Made by a program: the position numbers and the translations under genes. This document shows positions 46,701 through 54,848 of a stretch of 64,000 bases of DNA, piece by piece (within the stretch, counting starts at the first letter, position 1; each line of letters begins with the position of its first letter). Source of the DNA: Hassallia byssoidea VB512170 (GTDB lineage: Bacteria > Cyanobacteriota > Cyanobacteriia > Cyanobacteriales > Nostocaceae); NCBI RefSeq assembly GCF_000817785.2, contig NZ_JTCM02000010.1, forward strand, positions 50,842 to 114,841, in the 5' to 3' direction. The notes under the pieces were generated by a model, which saw only the letters and a program-made list of their open reading frames with translations, ran no database searches and was not told the DNA's origin.

Positions 46701-46965
46701 CTACTCGGCAAGAGTTCCGTAGGCGATCGCTGTGCCAGTTGCGTAAGTCCTGAGACAAAAGGTTTCTTCTGTCTGATTATCCCCCAGCATCAATTTCTTT
46801 GATTAAAAAAAAGTAGCCCATATAATTCTTGCTGACTCAGCCCTCGGCACTTACAACATTATAACGAGTCGCTGAATAAATATTTCTCTAACGACGCATT
46901 TATTAGTTTCACCGACTTTTAAGCAGAAGAATAGAGTAATTAGTACAGAAGGTAAAGGCGTAGCA

Positions 46966-47376
46966 ATGTTAATTCGTGAAGGTGATAATTTTCTTGAAAT
47001 GATTGCAGCACCAGGAAACCCACAATATGACACTGGAGTGTCTTTTGAGATTAAAGTACAATCATTCGGATTTACAGGTCAAGGTTCGATGTATGTCGAT
47101 GATTTAAGCTTAAAAAGTTTCTATGAACAGTTGCAAAAATTGGAAAATCAAAGGCAGGGTAAAGTAGAACTTTCATCAATGCCCCTTCAGGTTTGGCTGA
47201 AGATTTGTTCAATAGACAGTCTTGGGCATATGGCTTTGTTTGGGCGAATATCCCGATGGGAAGTGGTGTTAAGGTGTGAACATATTTTAGAGTTTGGGTT
47301 TAGCTTTGACCCAACACTACTACCGAGCATTGTTAAATATTTTGAAACAGTTGTCAGTGGAAGGTTCAATCTATAA
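46966..47376 (+). CDS. Hypothetical protein resembling WapI/DUF6228-type immunity proteins
   Basis: 136 residues. The pattern of VSFEIKVQSFGFTGQGSMYV, DDLSLKSFYEQLQKLE, GKVELSSM, SIDSLGHMALFGRI and LEFGFSFDPTLLPSIV resembles small immunity-type proteins (WapI/DUF6228-like) that protect against contact toxins. No toxin gene lies in the window, so this may be an orphan immunity gene. The 650-bp stretch upstream contains only the transposase fragment. Family call is from pattern memory. Confidence 0.65.
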   Translation: MLIREGDNFLEMIAAPGNPQYDTGVSFEIKVQSFGFTGQGSMYVDDLSLKSFYEQLQKLENQRQGKVELSSMPLQVWLKICSIDSLGHMALFGRISRWEVVLRCEHILEFGFSFDPTLLPSIVKYFETVVSGRFNL

Positions 47377-47460
47377 GCGCACAAAGATTGGTAGTGACCT
47401 ACACACCCCTAGTACGGCACGGCGAAAATACAGCGTTTTTCAGGTAAATGAGGTACACAG

Positions 47461-47489
47461 GTAGGGGCACAACAATGTTGTGCCCTTAC
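47461..47489. repeat. GTAGGGGCACAAC palindrome
   Basis: GTAGGGGCACAAC (47461-47473), spacer AAT, GTTGTGCCCTTAC (47477-47489). A dispersed extragenic palindrome in a convergent gap. Confidence 0.8.
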
Positions 47490-47540
47490 AATAATCTGTA
47501 CCGAACCTTGTTGCAATCTGCTGTAACTAGTACCATTCCG

Positions 47541-48638
47541 TTAATATCCGTCGCCTGTGGCAGTCAAGCGAATGCGATAGATGGCTGTGTTGGCTGTAAT
47601 AAAGAGGCTGTTACCATCTTCTCCCCAGGCTACATTGCTTGTTCGTACACCCGTTTCAATACTCCCTAGAAGCGTCCCATCGGGAGCAAAGATGAAAACT
47701 GCCTCGGGTGCAGCAGCGTACATATTACCTGCCCGATCAACCTTGATCCCATCGGGATTACCCTGGCGGTTGCGTTCCCATGTCCAGCCATCCGCAAACG
47801 TGCGACCATTTTGAAGTGTGCCGTCCGGTGCTACATCGTATGCCAGCCATCTCGATTGTTTGGTGGTTGAATCGGAGATATAGAGAATCTTTTCATCTGG
47901 AGAAAATGCAATGCCATTGGGAGAACGAATCTCATCAGTCAATAGCGTTAATTTGCCATCGGGCGATAGGCGGTAAACGCCACTGAACGGGAGTTCCTTC
48001 TCTGGGTCATCATGTCTTTGAGTTGGCAAACCATAGGGAGGATCGGTGAAGTACAGGTCACCATTAGATTTGTAAACCAGGTCATTGGGACTGTTCAACC
48101 GTTTGTTGTCATACCGATCTGCCAGAGCAATTTGGGTGTTGTTCTCTCTGTTCTCTAACCGAGCGACGCGACGATTGCCATGCTGACACATCACCAGTCT
48201 GCCCTGGCTATCAAAGATTAACCCATTAGAACCGGGTTCTATTCCGTTAAAGGGAGTGTCCCCCGTATATCCACTGGGACTCAAATAAGTCGAGATCCCT
48301 TTCCCCGGTTCCCATTTGTAGATTTTATTGGCTTTCACATCCGAAAACAGCAGATATTTCTCTTTTCGATTCCAGACCGGACCTTCCACCCAGAGAAATC
48401 CATCCGCCAATTTTTCTAATTTGGCATCAGCGGGAACAATACTGTTAATACGGGAATCATAGCCGACAATTCTGCCAGGAATGGTGGGAGCCTTAGTGTC
48501 AATCGGCGACAAATCTTCCTTATGCTCAATGCCAACCCGATTGGTATGCCATTTTTTGTTGTTGGCGGATGCTTGTGTCAATTTTGTCGAACCACCAATC
48601 AAAAGTGCTGCTAGAACAAATGAACAAAGCTTTTTCAT
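47541..48638 (-). CDS. Exported SMP-30/gluconolactonase-like protein
   Basis: 365 residues from ATG 48638. A signal peptide (about 1-23, ending TQASA) is followed by a six-bladed propeller of the SMP-30/gluconolactonase/LRE type: LWVEGPVWNRKEKYLLFSDV, NGLIFDSQGRLVMCQHG, LNSPNDLVYKSNGDLYFTDP (metal-binding Asn/Asp), IRSPNGIAFSPDEKILYISD and GNPDGIKVDRAGNMYAAAP. It probably hydrolyses a sugar lactone in the periplasm. Monocistronic, convergent with the 46966 gene. Confidence 0.92.
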   Translation of the reverse strand: MKKLCSFVLAALLIGGSTKLTQASANNKKWHTNRVGIEHKEDLSPIDTKAPTIPGRIVGYDSRINSIVPADAKLEKLADGFLWVEGPVWNRKEKYLLFSDVKANKIYKWEPGKGISTYLSPSGYTGDTPFNGIEPGSNGLIFDSQGRLVMCQHGNRRVARLENRENNTQIALADRYDNKRLNSPNDLVYKSNGDLYFTDPPYGLPTQRHDDPEKELPFSGVYRLSPDGKLTLLTDEIRSPNGIAFSPDEKILYISDSTTKQSRWLAYDVAPDGTLQNGRTFADGWTWERNRQGNPDGIKVDRAGNMYAAAPEAVFIFAPDGTLLGSIETGVRTSNVAWGEDGNSLFITANTAIYRIRLTATGDGY

Positions 48639-48974
48639 AATTTGCAATGTTGATATAGGTTTATTATCCTCTTATTAACAAGCAAGTTCTAGTTGTTAAG
48701 CTGTTAATAACTACTTACAAAACCACAACCATACTCATATCTCTAGTCTTTAAATAGCAACACTCCCTTGCGATTCTTTACACAATCTTTAATAAAATTT
48801 ATCGTTAACTTCACCTGTTATTCACTAAAACTGTGTAGCCGGGAAAGTAGCGAAGGTATCACCAGCCGCCACATGATGGTTCAAACCTTGATTCAGTGTA
48901 ACCTTGAAGAAGAAGTCAGAAGTCAGAATTCAGTCCTGCTGAATCAATAGATTATTTTCAATTACCGAAATTAG

Positions 48975-49200
48975 TTATCCAAATCGCGATATTCATAATC
49001 GAAATCGCGATATTCATTATCCAAATCGCGATATTCATAATCGAAATCGCGATATTCATAATCGAAATCGCGATATTCATAATCGAAATCGCGATATTCA
49101 TTATCCAAATCGCGATATTCATTATCCAAATCGCGATATTCATTATCCAAATCGCGATATTCATTATCCAAATCGCGATATTCATTATCCAAATCGCGAT
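48975..49200. repeat. 21-bp tandem repeat with ATCGCGAT core, 11 copies
   Basis: The word AAATCGCGAT begins at 48981 and recurs every 21 bp to 49191 (11 occurrences). Between copies the linker alternates between ATTCATTATCC and ATTCATAATCG. Each copy contains the palindrome ATCGCGAT. Frames on the minus strand stay open through the array but show only a 7-residue period. Upstream 48639-48970 shows no gene. Confidence 0.93.
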
Positions 49201-49204
49201 TTTT

Positions 49205-49290
49205 GTCACTAACACAGAAGCACCCCTCCCCTTAATCCCCTCCCCGCAAGCGGGGAGGGGAGACAAAGCCTAGCTTTGGCGGGGTGGGGT
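49205..49290. repeat. CCCCTCCCC hairpin repeat (relative of the rluA MITE)
   Basis: CACCCCTCCCCTTAATCCCC, then hairpin CCCCTCCCCGC-AA-GCGGGGAGGGG, then a GGCGGGGTGGGG end. Same repeat family as the 122-bp element at 23727, but without its terminal TAAGACCT arms. Confidence 0.7.
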
Positions 49291-49403
49291 TCTTTGGGTT
49301 TAGTAAGTAATCAAACGGACATGATATGAATGGATATCTCGACTAATGTTTAGCATAGAAGTTATTATGCATGAAATTTGCACTTAATTTCATGCTATTA
49401 CAA

Positions 49404-49427
49404 AGAGACGTTACATATAACGTCTCT
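49404..49427. repeat. GAGACGTTA palindrome downstream of egtD
   Basis: AGAGACGTTA / TAACGTCTCT around CATA, 19 bp after the egtD stop on the minus strand. It may end the egt transcript (only TTTG follows), but the same stem forms part of the terminator at 36440. Confidence 0.65.
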
Positions 49428-49445
49428 ACTGTCCTCAGCTATTAT

Positions 49446-50480
49446 CTATGCTTGCAATTGGCAAAGTAACAAACCAAACCACTGATTTGCATCTTTCCAC
49501 ACATCAAGCGGTATCAAACCTTTTGCGGCAAGTTGCTGCTTAATAATATTGATGTCGAATTTACGGGAAATTTCCGTGAGGATTGTTTCATTTTGCTGAA
49601 AATGAACATTGAGATTGAGAGCGCGTAATTCCACAGTTTGCTTCTGCATACTTTTCAAATGCATCTCAATCTGATTTTCAGTTTCATTATAAAACGCTAA
49701 ATGTTCAAACTGCGTTGTGTCAAAATTCCCTTCAAACCGTCGATTTAAATGATCCAACATATTCAGGTTAAACGCTGCCGTTACACCTTGGCTATCATCA
49801 TAAGCTGCTTCTAAGATGTGTTTCGGTTTTTGCAAGTCTACCCCCAATAAAAAATACTCTCCCACTTGCAAAGCGTCTTTAATTTCCGATAAAAACACAT
49901 CACACTCTTGAGGATTGAGATTACCCAAGGTGCTACCGATAAAACAAATCATTCTGCTGGGTAATTGCTTCGGTAAAAGTTGCGCTAGTGCCATCTCATA
50001 AGTTCCGGCGATCGCGTGAACTTGCAATGAGGGATAATCTGTTAATAGCTGCTTGGCACTAGTTTCTAACATACCTGCACTCACGTCAATCGGCAGATAA
50101 CGCAAAGGATAGCCTAACTGCTTGTATGCATCTAAGATAATACGGGTTTTGGTTGAGCTACCGCTGCCAAGTTCCACCAGTTCGCAATCCCCTGTAATTT
50201 TGGCAATTTCCTTAGCACACTTTTGTAAGATTGCCGTTTCTGTTCGCGTAACGTAATATTCTGGTAACTCGCAGATTTGCTCAAATAACTCAGATCCGCG
50301 ATCGTCGTAGAAGTAACGAGGGGGTAGGGATTTGGGTGTTTGAGTTAACCCCTTAACTACATCACTCCCAGCACTAGAGGAAACAACCAAAGTTGGTTCT
50401 AGCAAACGCTGTATTTCTAAGCGTTTTTCAATAGTATTTTGGGAAGTAACCTGACTTGCGATCGCTTTAGATATTGACAT
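49446..50480 (-). CDS. egtD: L-histidine N-alpha-methyltransferase (ergothioneine)
   Basis: 344 residues from ATG 50480, which has GGAGG just upstream; a 29-residue longer frame begins at 50567 without support. EgtD trimethylates histidine to hercynine using SAM. Motifs: LPPRYFYDDRGSELFEQIC, ELPEYYVTRTE, SAM-binding CELVELGSGSSTKTRIIL, ICFIGSTLGNLNP and FLLGVDLQKP. It is the last gene of the minus-strand egtC-egtB-egtD run, but 343 bp of mostly repeat DNA lies between egtB and egtD, so a separate promoter cannot be excluded. Confidence 0.95.
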   Translation of the reverse strand: MSISKAIASQVTSQNTIEKRLEIQRLLEPTLVVSSSAGSDVVKGLTQTPKSLPPRYFYDDRGSELFEQICELPEYYVTRTETAILQKCAKEIAKITGDCELVELGSGSSTKTRIILDAYKQLGYPLRYLPIDVSAGMLETSAKQLLTDYPSLQVHAIAGTYEMALAQLLPKQLPSRMICFIGSTLGNLNPQECDVFLSEIKDALQVGEYFLLGVDLQKPKHILEAAYDDSQGVTAAFNLNMLDHLNRRFEGNFDTTQFEHLAFYNETENQIEMHLKSMQKQTVELRALNLNVHFQQNETILTEISRKFDINIIKQQLAAKGLIPLDVWKDANQWFGLLLCQLQA

Positions 50481-50642
50481 TAAACCTCCGATGACTTGGT
50501 GTGATGAGTTGCATTGTCTTTTGTGCAAACCTCCAACCAAAGCTAGTGAAACACGAAGCGACATCAAAGTAAATCACGCTTGAGCTAGATTACACAAGCA
50601 TGAAGGCTATGTTTTGCGGCTTTTACATTAAATTTGCCAGGA

Positions 50643-50823
50643 TTGGGCATTGGGGAATGGGCAATGGGCATTGGGGAGGCAGTGCGGTGGACGGGTTCCC
50701 CGGCATAAAGCACCTGCCGTCATAGGGCATAGGGCATAGGGTATTAATAATTCCTCCTTGTCCCCCTGCCCCCCTGTCCCCCTACTCCCCACTCCCTACT
50801 CCCAACTCCCTACTCCCCACTCC
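50643..50823. repeat. Repeat block between egtB and egtD
   Basis: Heptamers GGGCATT/GGGCAAT (50643-50676), the palindromic element GGCAGTGC...GCACCTGCC (50678-50718, sister of 12059-12099), GGGCATA units, then CCCCCTG and CTCCCTACTCCCCA units running up to the egtB stop codon. Confidence 0.9.
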
Positions 50824-52176
50824 CTAAAGGACGCATCGAAACCCCGCAAAAATCTGACGCACACCGGGATGATACCAGTTGCGAAAACTAGAACGCAGTG
50901 CGAAAGGACTAGTTGCCCAACTACCACCTTTTAAAACTCGGTGTTGTTGGTCAAAATAAACTTGCGAGTAACCTATATAAGGATACATCTCGAAATTATC
51001 GTAGCCATCAAACCAGGATGCAGTCCATTCCCAAACGTTACCCAAAGTATCATACAAACCATAGGCACTTTGTCCATTTGGGTAAGCATCTACTGGGGTT
51101 GTGTTGATAATTAAGCGATTCTTCTGTGGAGATGTTAGATCAACGCAATTACAATGTTGCGATGTCGGTTCTTCATCACCCCAAGGATAGATGCGGCGAC
51201 GATTCATGTCTGCATCCCAACTAACTGCTTTTTCCCACTCGGCTTCTGTGGGTAATCTCTTACCGACAAATCGGCAATATGCGTCTGCTTCGTACCAACT
51301 AACACCACAAACTGGGTGATTATCCGCAGATAAAACATCGTGCCAATAAAGCGGTTCCCCTACCTGCTCTATTTGCAACCATTCCCAGCCAGCCTTCGAC
51401 CACCAACGCGGATTTTGATAGCCTCCCGCTTCCATAAATACGCGATACTGCCCGCAAGTCACAGGGTAGCGCTCAATATAATAAGTGTTTAAATATACCT
51501 GATGTGCTGGGCGCTCGTTATCAAGAGCATCAATCGAGTTGCTACCCATCTCAAATTCACCCGCTGGGATTTTGATCGGAGGAGGAGAGGGGGAGAGGGG
51601 GAGAGGGGGGGAGGGGGGGAAAGAAGAATTATTCTCCTTGTCTCCTTGTCTCCTTGTCTCCTTGTCTCCAAGGAGTCCCCCTTGTCCCCTTGTCTCCTTG
51701 TCCCCTTGTCCCCCCTGTCTCTCATTCCTCTTGGCTAATTCCAACAAAAAGGCGATCGTTTCGCAGTGTTGGCTTTCGTGTTGAAGTAAAAAGCGCAAAA
51801 GACGTTCTTGCTGATTCAAATCAGCTACTTCTAGGTAATCTAGGACTTTTTTTCTAACTGTGTCTAAGTAATAATAAATTTCTTCCAGGTTTGGTAATTG
51901 GACTCGTTGTGATTTGGGTAAACCATCAGCTGCAAAAAATTTGCGGTATTGCGGAAATAAACAAGCATTACCTGCACTGCGTTCTAGTAGCCATAAAGAC
52001 TCGGTGTAGGCAATATGTCCCAAGTGCCACCCTACAGGGCTAAAATCGGGATGAACCTGACAGCGAAATGTGGCATCGTCCATATCAAGGAACAAAGCCA
52101 CAGTGTTAGCGCGACATTGATAGAAAGCGAGCGAAATTGCTTGTTGTAAATTAGATTTTCTCAATTTGGATATCAC
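50824..52176 (-). CDS. egtB: Hercynine oxygenase, ergothioneine synthesis
   Basis: 450 residues. An N-terminal DinB-like domain supplies iron-binding His residues (WHLGHIAYTESLWL and HESQHCE) and a C-terminal formylglycine-generating-enzyme-type domain follows (FEMGS, VSWYEADAYCRFVGKRLPTE, YGLYDTLGNVWEW, VLKGGSWATSP, FAGFRCV). EgtB joins hercynine to a thiol (gamma-Glu-Cys or Cys) with O2. Between the domains (about residues 155-200) lies a repeat-encoded linker (GDKETRRQ and PPSPPLPLSPS) absent from normal EgtB. The start overlaps egtC by 26 bp, indicating coupling. Confidence 0.95.
   Translation of the reverse strand: MISKLRKSNLQQAISLAFYQCRANTVALFLDMDDATFRCQVHPDFSPVGWHLGHIAYTESLWLLERSAGNACLFPQYRKFFAADGLPKSQRVQLPNLEEIYYYLDTVRKKVLDYLEVADLNQQERLLRFLLQHESQHCETIAFLLELAKRNERQGGQGDKETRGQGGLLGDKETRRQGDKENNSSFPPSPPLPLSPSPPPIKIPAGEFEMGSNSIDALDNERPAHQVYLNTYYIERYPVTCGQYRVFMEAGGYQNPRWWSKAGWEWLQIEQVGEPLYWHDVLSADNHPVCGVSWYEADAYCRFVGKRLPTEAEWEKAVSWDADMNRRRIYPWGDEEPTSQHCNCVDLTSPQKNRLIINTTPVDAYPNGQSAYGLYDTLGNVWEWTASWFDGYDNFEMYPYIGYSQVYFDQQHRVLKGGSWATSPFALRSSFRNWYHPGVRQIFAGFRCVL
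51580..51725. repeat. Composite STRR block in egtB
   Basis: GAGGGGGA units, the core GAAAGAAGAATTATTCTCC, TTGTCTCC octamers, the CTCCAAGGAG palindrome, and TTGTCCCC units: the same ordered composite as in the kinase at 12815-13095, in the same orientation and frame relative to coding. Confidence 0.9.
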
Positions 52177-52939
52177 AGTCTTCTTCCACAGTCATAATGC
52201 TATTTTCCGGGAAAGCAGTCCAATTACTAGCGAATAGCGGTTCAGATGCAATAATTACCGAGTTAGGGAAAATGGGATCGTCCCGCAACCAGTAAAGAGA
52301 CGGAGCAGGTGAATTTGCAGCAAAGCGTGAAGCAATTAATCGATGTCCATCGCTAATTATCACATTTGCGGAAACATCTACTTCATGACGTTGGGCTAAA
52401 TCGCAAAGCGTTAATAATGTCTTGCGTAAAGCAGATTCTAAAGTTAGATGTTGATTTTCTTGCCACAGAGAAAGCAGTAACGCAAAAATATGCTCAGAAT
52501 CAGTGCTTCCATTGATTAGTTCGTAAAATTCATCAGATAAAATGCTGCGAATTTTTCTGTATAATGTTTTGCGGAAATTCTCTATTCTGCCATTGTGAAT
52601 GAATAGTAAATTTTGATAGTTGAACGGTTGACAATTAGCAAAATCCATTGCTTGACCTGGTGTAGCACTGCGATCGTAAGCCACTACACATTTAGACTCA
52701 ACGTAACGGCACAGATTTGGTAAATTAATATCATTCCAAATCGGCAGTGTATTTTTGTAGGTGAAAGGTTCGGTATCTTTTTCCGGATGATACCAGCCAA
52801 CACCAAAGCCATCAGCGTTGACTACCCCTGAAATCATTTCGCGGGGTTGGTAACTCTGGACTATCAGCGAGTGTTCTGGTTTGTATAATAGATGGTCTAA
52901 AGAAACTGGTGAACCAAGGTAGCCAAGTAATCGACACAT
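52151..52939 (-). CDS. egtC: Class II glutamine amidotransferase, EgtC
   Basis: 262 residues. Cys2 follows the initiator Met (MCRLLGYLG) as the N-terminal nucleophile; further motifs are NADGFGVGWY, FIHNGRIENF and the STDSEHIFALLL segment. EgtC removes the gamma-glutamyl group in the Cys-Glu branch of ergothioneine synthesis. It is first in the operon and overlaps egtB by 26 bp. Presence of EgtC suggests the gamma-glutamylcysteine route; egtA and egtE are not in the window. Confidence 0.93.
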   Translation of the reverse strand: MCRLLGYLGSPVSLDHLLYKPEHSLIVQSYQPREMISGVVNADGFGVGWYHPEKDTEPFTYKNTLPIWNDINLPNLCRYVESKCVVAYDRSATPGQAMDFANCQPFNYQNLLFIHNGRIENFRKTLYRKIRSILSDEFYELINGSTDSEHIFALLLSLWQENQHLTLESALRKTLLTLCDLAQRHEVDVSANVIISDGHRLIASRFAANSPAPSLYWLRDDPIFPNSVIIASEPLFASNWTAFPENSIMTVEEDCDIQIEKI

Positions 52940-52990
52940 AATTGAAGTATTTGCTTTAATTGAGCTAGGGAATTGAGAGTTAAAGGAATA

Positions 52991-53037
52991 TTTGATTTAT
53001 TTGTGCTATGCGAATTTGATTTTTTTGTGCTATGCGA
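52991..53037. repeat. Two tandem 24-bp units upstream of egtC
   Basis: TTTGATTT-A/T-TTTGTGCTATGCGA occurs twice in tandem (from 52991 and 53015) in the divergent gap upstream of egtC and the 53118 gene. It could hold duplicated control sequence. Confidence 0.65.
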
Positions 53038-53117
53038 TCGCTCTCCTAAAATTACTTACTAACCCTTTGCATAAGTTAACATTTTTGGAAATTAATTATT
53101 GTCTGTAATGGTGAGGT

Positions 53118-53465
53118 ATGACGAACTCAATGATGGTGATTTTCCCCTATCGACATAATTCGACATGGGTGTTTGACGATGAACGAGTCGGATTAGTTCA
53201 CGAACCCTTTGTCAGTGGTGTACCGGAAATGATTGACATTTTGGTGCAAGACATTCCCAATGTTGATGAAGGTTTTAAACTTTTATTTTCTGCAAATCCT
53301 TTCCCAGGTTATCAAGCAGAATTAATTTGGTTAAAAGAAGAATATAATGGACATTGGTATTGTTGGACTCAAACAAATATGCAAGGATGGCTATGTCCGG
53401 CATTGTTTAAATACTTTATTGAAGCGCCCAAGAAGATATATTGTAAAGCAGAAAGTATTTCTTAA
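53118..53465 (+). CDS. DUF6717-like hypothetical protein
   Basis: 115 residues with VIFPYRHNSTWVFDDERVGLV, EPFVSGVPEMIDILV, GFKLLFSANPFPGYQ and MQGWLCPALFKYF, matching what I recall as DUF6717. No signal peptide, no TM, no catalytic motif. It is complete, divergent from egtC. Function unknown; Trp/Pro/Phe-rich conserved patches suggest a small folded domain. Confidence 0.8.
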   Translation: MTNSMMVIFPYRHNSTWVFDDERVGLVHEPFVSGVPEMIDILVQDIPNVDEGFKLLFSANPFPGYQAELIWLKEEYNGHWYCWTQTNMQGWLCPALFKYFIEAPKKIYCKAESIS

Positions 53466-53487
53466 GTAAATTTTATGAGTTTCGCAC

Positions 53488-53514
53488 GTCAGCGGTTCAG
53501 CGCTTCAGCGCTGA
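53488..53514. repeat. GTCAGCG palindrome
   Basis: GTCAGCG and CGCTGAC arms with inner TTCAGCG words, followed by TAC: related in wording (CAGCGCT, GACTAC) to the REP at 17910. It lies 20 bp before the next gene. Confidence 0.65.
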
Positions 53515-53533
53515 CTACAAATAAGAACTAAAT

Positions 53534-54292
53534 ATGAATATTCCCGATTTAAACACAATTATTTATCAACAGCCTTACCCGCTGTTATTCGCTACTATTA
53601 GCGGTTCCCATTTATATGGTTTTCCCTCACCCGATTCTGATTATGATTTGCGCGGTGTCCACATTTTACCAGTGCGCGAAGTTGTCGGACTAAATACTGG
53701 AGAGGAAACTATTGAATTATCGCAAATCAACGAATCTTTAGAGATTGATTTGGTTACTCATGATGTGAAAAAATTATTTTTATTGCTACTGAAAAAGAAT
53801 GGTTATGTGCTAGAGCAATTATATTCACCTTTAATATTGAAAAGTACGCCAGAATATGAGGAATTAAAGATTATTGCTAACGGTTGCGTGACTCGTTACC
53901 ACTGCTACCATTATTTTGGTTTTGCCGCAACGCAATGGAAATTGTTTGAGAAAGAACAACCGCGTCGAGTTAAACCGTTGCTTTATGTTTATCGAGTGCT
54001 GTTGACTGGTATTTATTTGATGCAAACTGGAATTGTAGAAGCAAATTTAGTTAAGCTTAATGAGGTTTTCAATTTATCTTACATTCCTGATTTAATCGCA
54101 GCGAAGCTGACAAATGTAGAAAAATCAGTTTTGCCAGATGCTGATTTTTCTTTTTATCAACAAGAATATAATCGCTTGCGAGAGCAATTGGAAGTTGCAT
54201 CTCAAGCAAGTACACTACCTGAAGCACCTTCGGGTAAAGCAGCTTTGGATGATTTACTCATACGTTTGAGAGTTAGGAGTTATGATAGTTAG
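53534..54292 (+). CDS. Predicted nucleotidyltransferase (Pol beta superfamily)
   Basis: 252 residues. The signature GS...DxD is clear (ATISGSHLYGFPSPDSDYDL), with a third acidic residue in LEIDLVTHDV; the helical second half (FAATQWKLFEKEQPRRVKPL, LLYVYRVLLTGIYLMQTG) follows the COG3541 type. It probably transfers a nucleotide to a protein or small molecule; the target is unknown. Not paired with a HEPN toxin here. The last codons (VRSYDS) run into a TTAGGAG repeat, so the C-terminus may be repeat-modified. Confidence 0.85.
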   Translation: MNIPDLNTIIYQQPYPLLFATISGSHLYGFPSPDSDYDLRGVHILPVREVVGLNTGEETIELSQINESLEIDLVTHDVKKLFLLLLKKNGYVLEQLYSPLILKSTPEYEELKIIANGCVTRYHCYHYFGFAATQWKLFEKEQPRRVKPLLYVYRVLLTGIYLMQTGIVEANLVKLNEVFNLSYIPDLIAAKLTNVEKSVLPDADFSFYQQEYNRLREQLEVASQASTLPEAPSGKAALDDLLIRLRVRSYDS

Positions 54293-54437
54293 GAGTTAGG
54301 AGTTATGAGTGATAAGTTAAGAGTTAGGAGTTAGGAATTAAGAGTTAAGAATTATCAGTTCTTAATTCCTAACCCCTCACTTTTAACTCCTAACTCCTCA
54401 TTCTTAACTCCTAACTCCTCATTCTTAACTCCTAACT
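54290..54437. repeat. Inverted arrays of GTTAGGA and TAACTCC
   Basis: GTTAGGA/GAGTTA units from about 54289 to 54350 are followed by TAACTCC/TAACTCCTCA units to about 54435. The two halves are complementary and can form a long hairpin between convergent genes. Confidence 0.88.
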
Positions 54438-54818
54438 TTACTTTAAACTCCAAGCGGCAAAAGCCAAAGCACCCCAACCGGCAATAAAAGCAGCACCTCC
54501 GAGTGGTGCGATCGCTCCCAATATTTTTACATTTGTTAACGAGAGAGCATACAAGCTACCTGAGAACAAAGCAATCCCAATGATGAACAGCCACCCACTT
54601 GCTAATAAAGTCGGTGGCGGAGATTGTTGGTAGATGCTCAATAGTAGTGCTACTAACAATAATGCCAGAGCGTGGTACATTTGATAACGGGCAGCGGTTT
54701 CAAATATTTCCAGCGATCGCTCGCTAATTTTCTCCCGCAATGCATGGGAAGCAAACGCACCACCCGCAACCGACAAACCGCCGAAAATAGCACCTATACT
54801 CAAAAAAATTTGCGTCAT
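54438..54818 (-). CDS. DUF423 family membrane protein
   Basis: 126 residues with four predicted TM helices (FLSIGAIFGGLSVAGGAFASHAL; YHALALLLVALLLS; LASGWLFIIGIALFSGSLYA; APLGGAAFIAGWGALAFAAW). It matches DUF423 (YgdD-like). Function unknown. It is the last gene in a minus-strand run and is 30 bp from the preceding membrane protein. Confidence 0.93.
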   Translation of the reverse strand: MTQIFLSIGAIFGGLSVAGGAFASHALREKISERSLEIFETAARYQMYHALALLLVALLLSIYQQSPPPTLLASGWLFIIGIALFSGSLYALSLTNVKILGAIAPLGGAAFIAGWGALAFAAWSLK

Positions 54819-54848
54819 GGAGTTATCCCATTTTCGCTCTCTTAGGGT

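Noticed and set aside
48975..49200. Possible CRISPR array
   Set aside because: Period of 21 bp with near-identical linkers; no unique spacers.
48958..49266. Minus-strand frames with NIAIWIM or EYRDLDN periods
   Set aside because: They translate the 21-bp tandem array; two frames are open at once, as expected from repeats.
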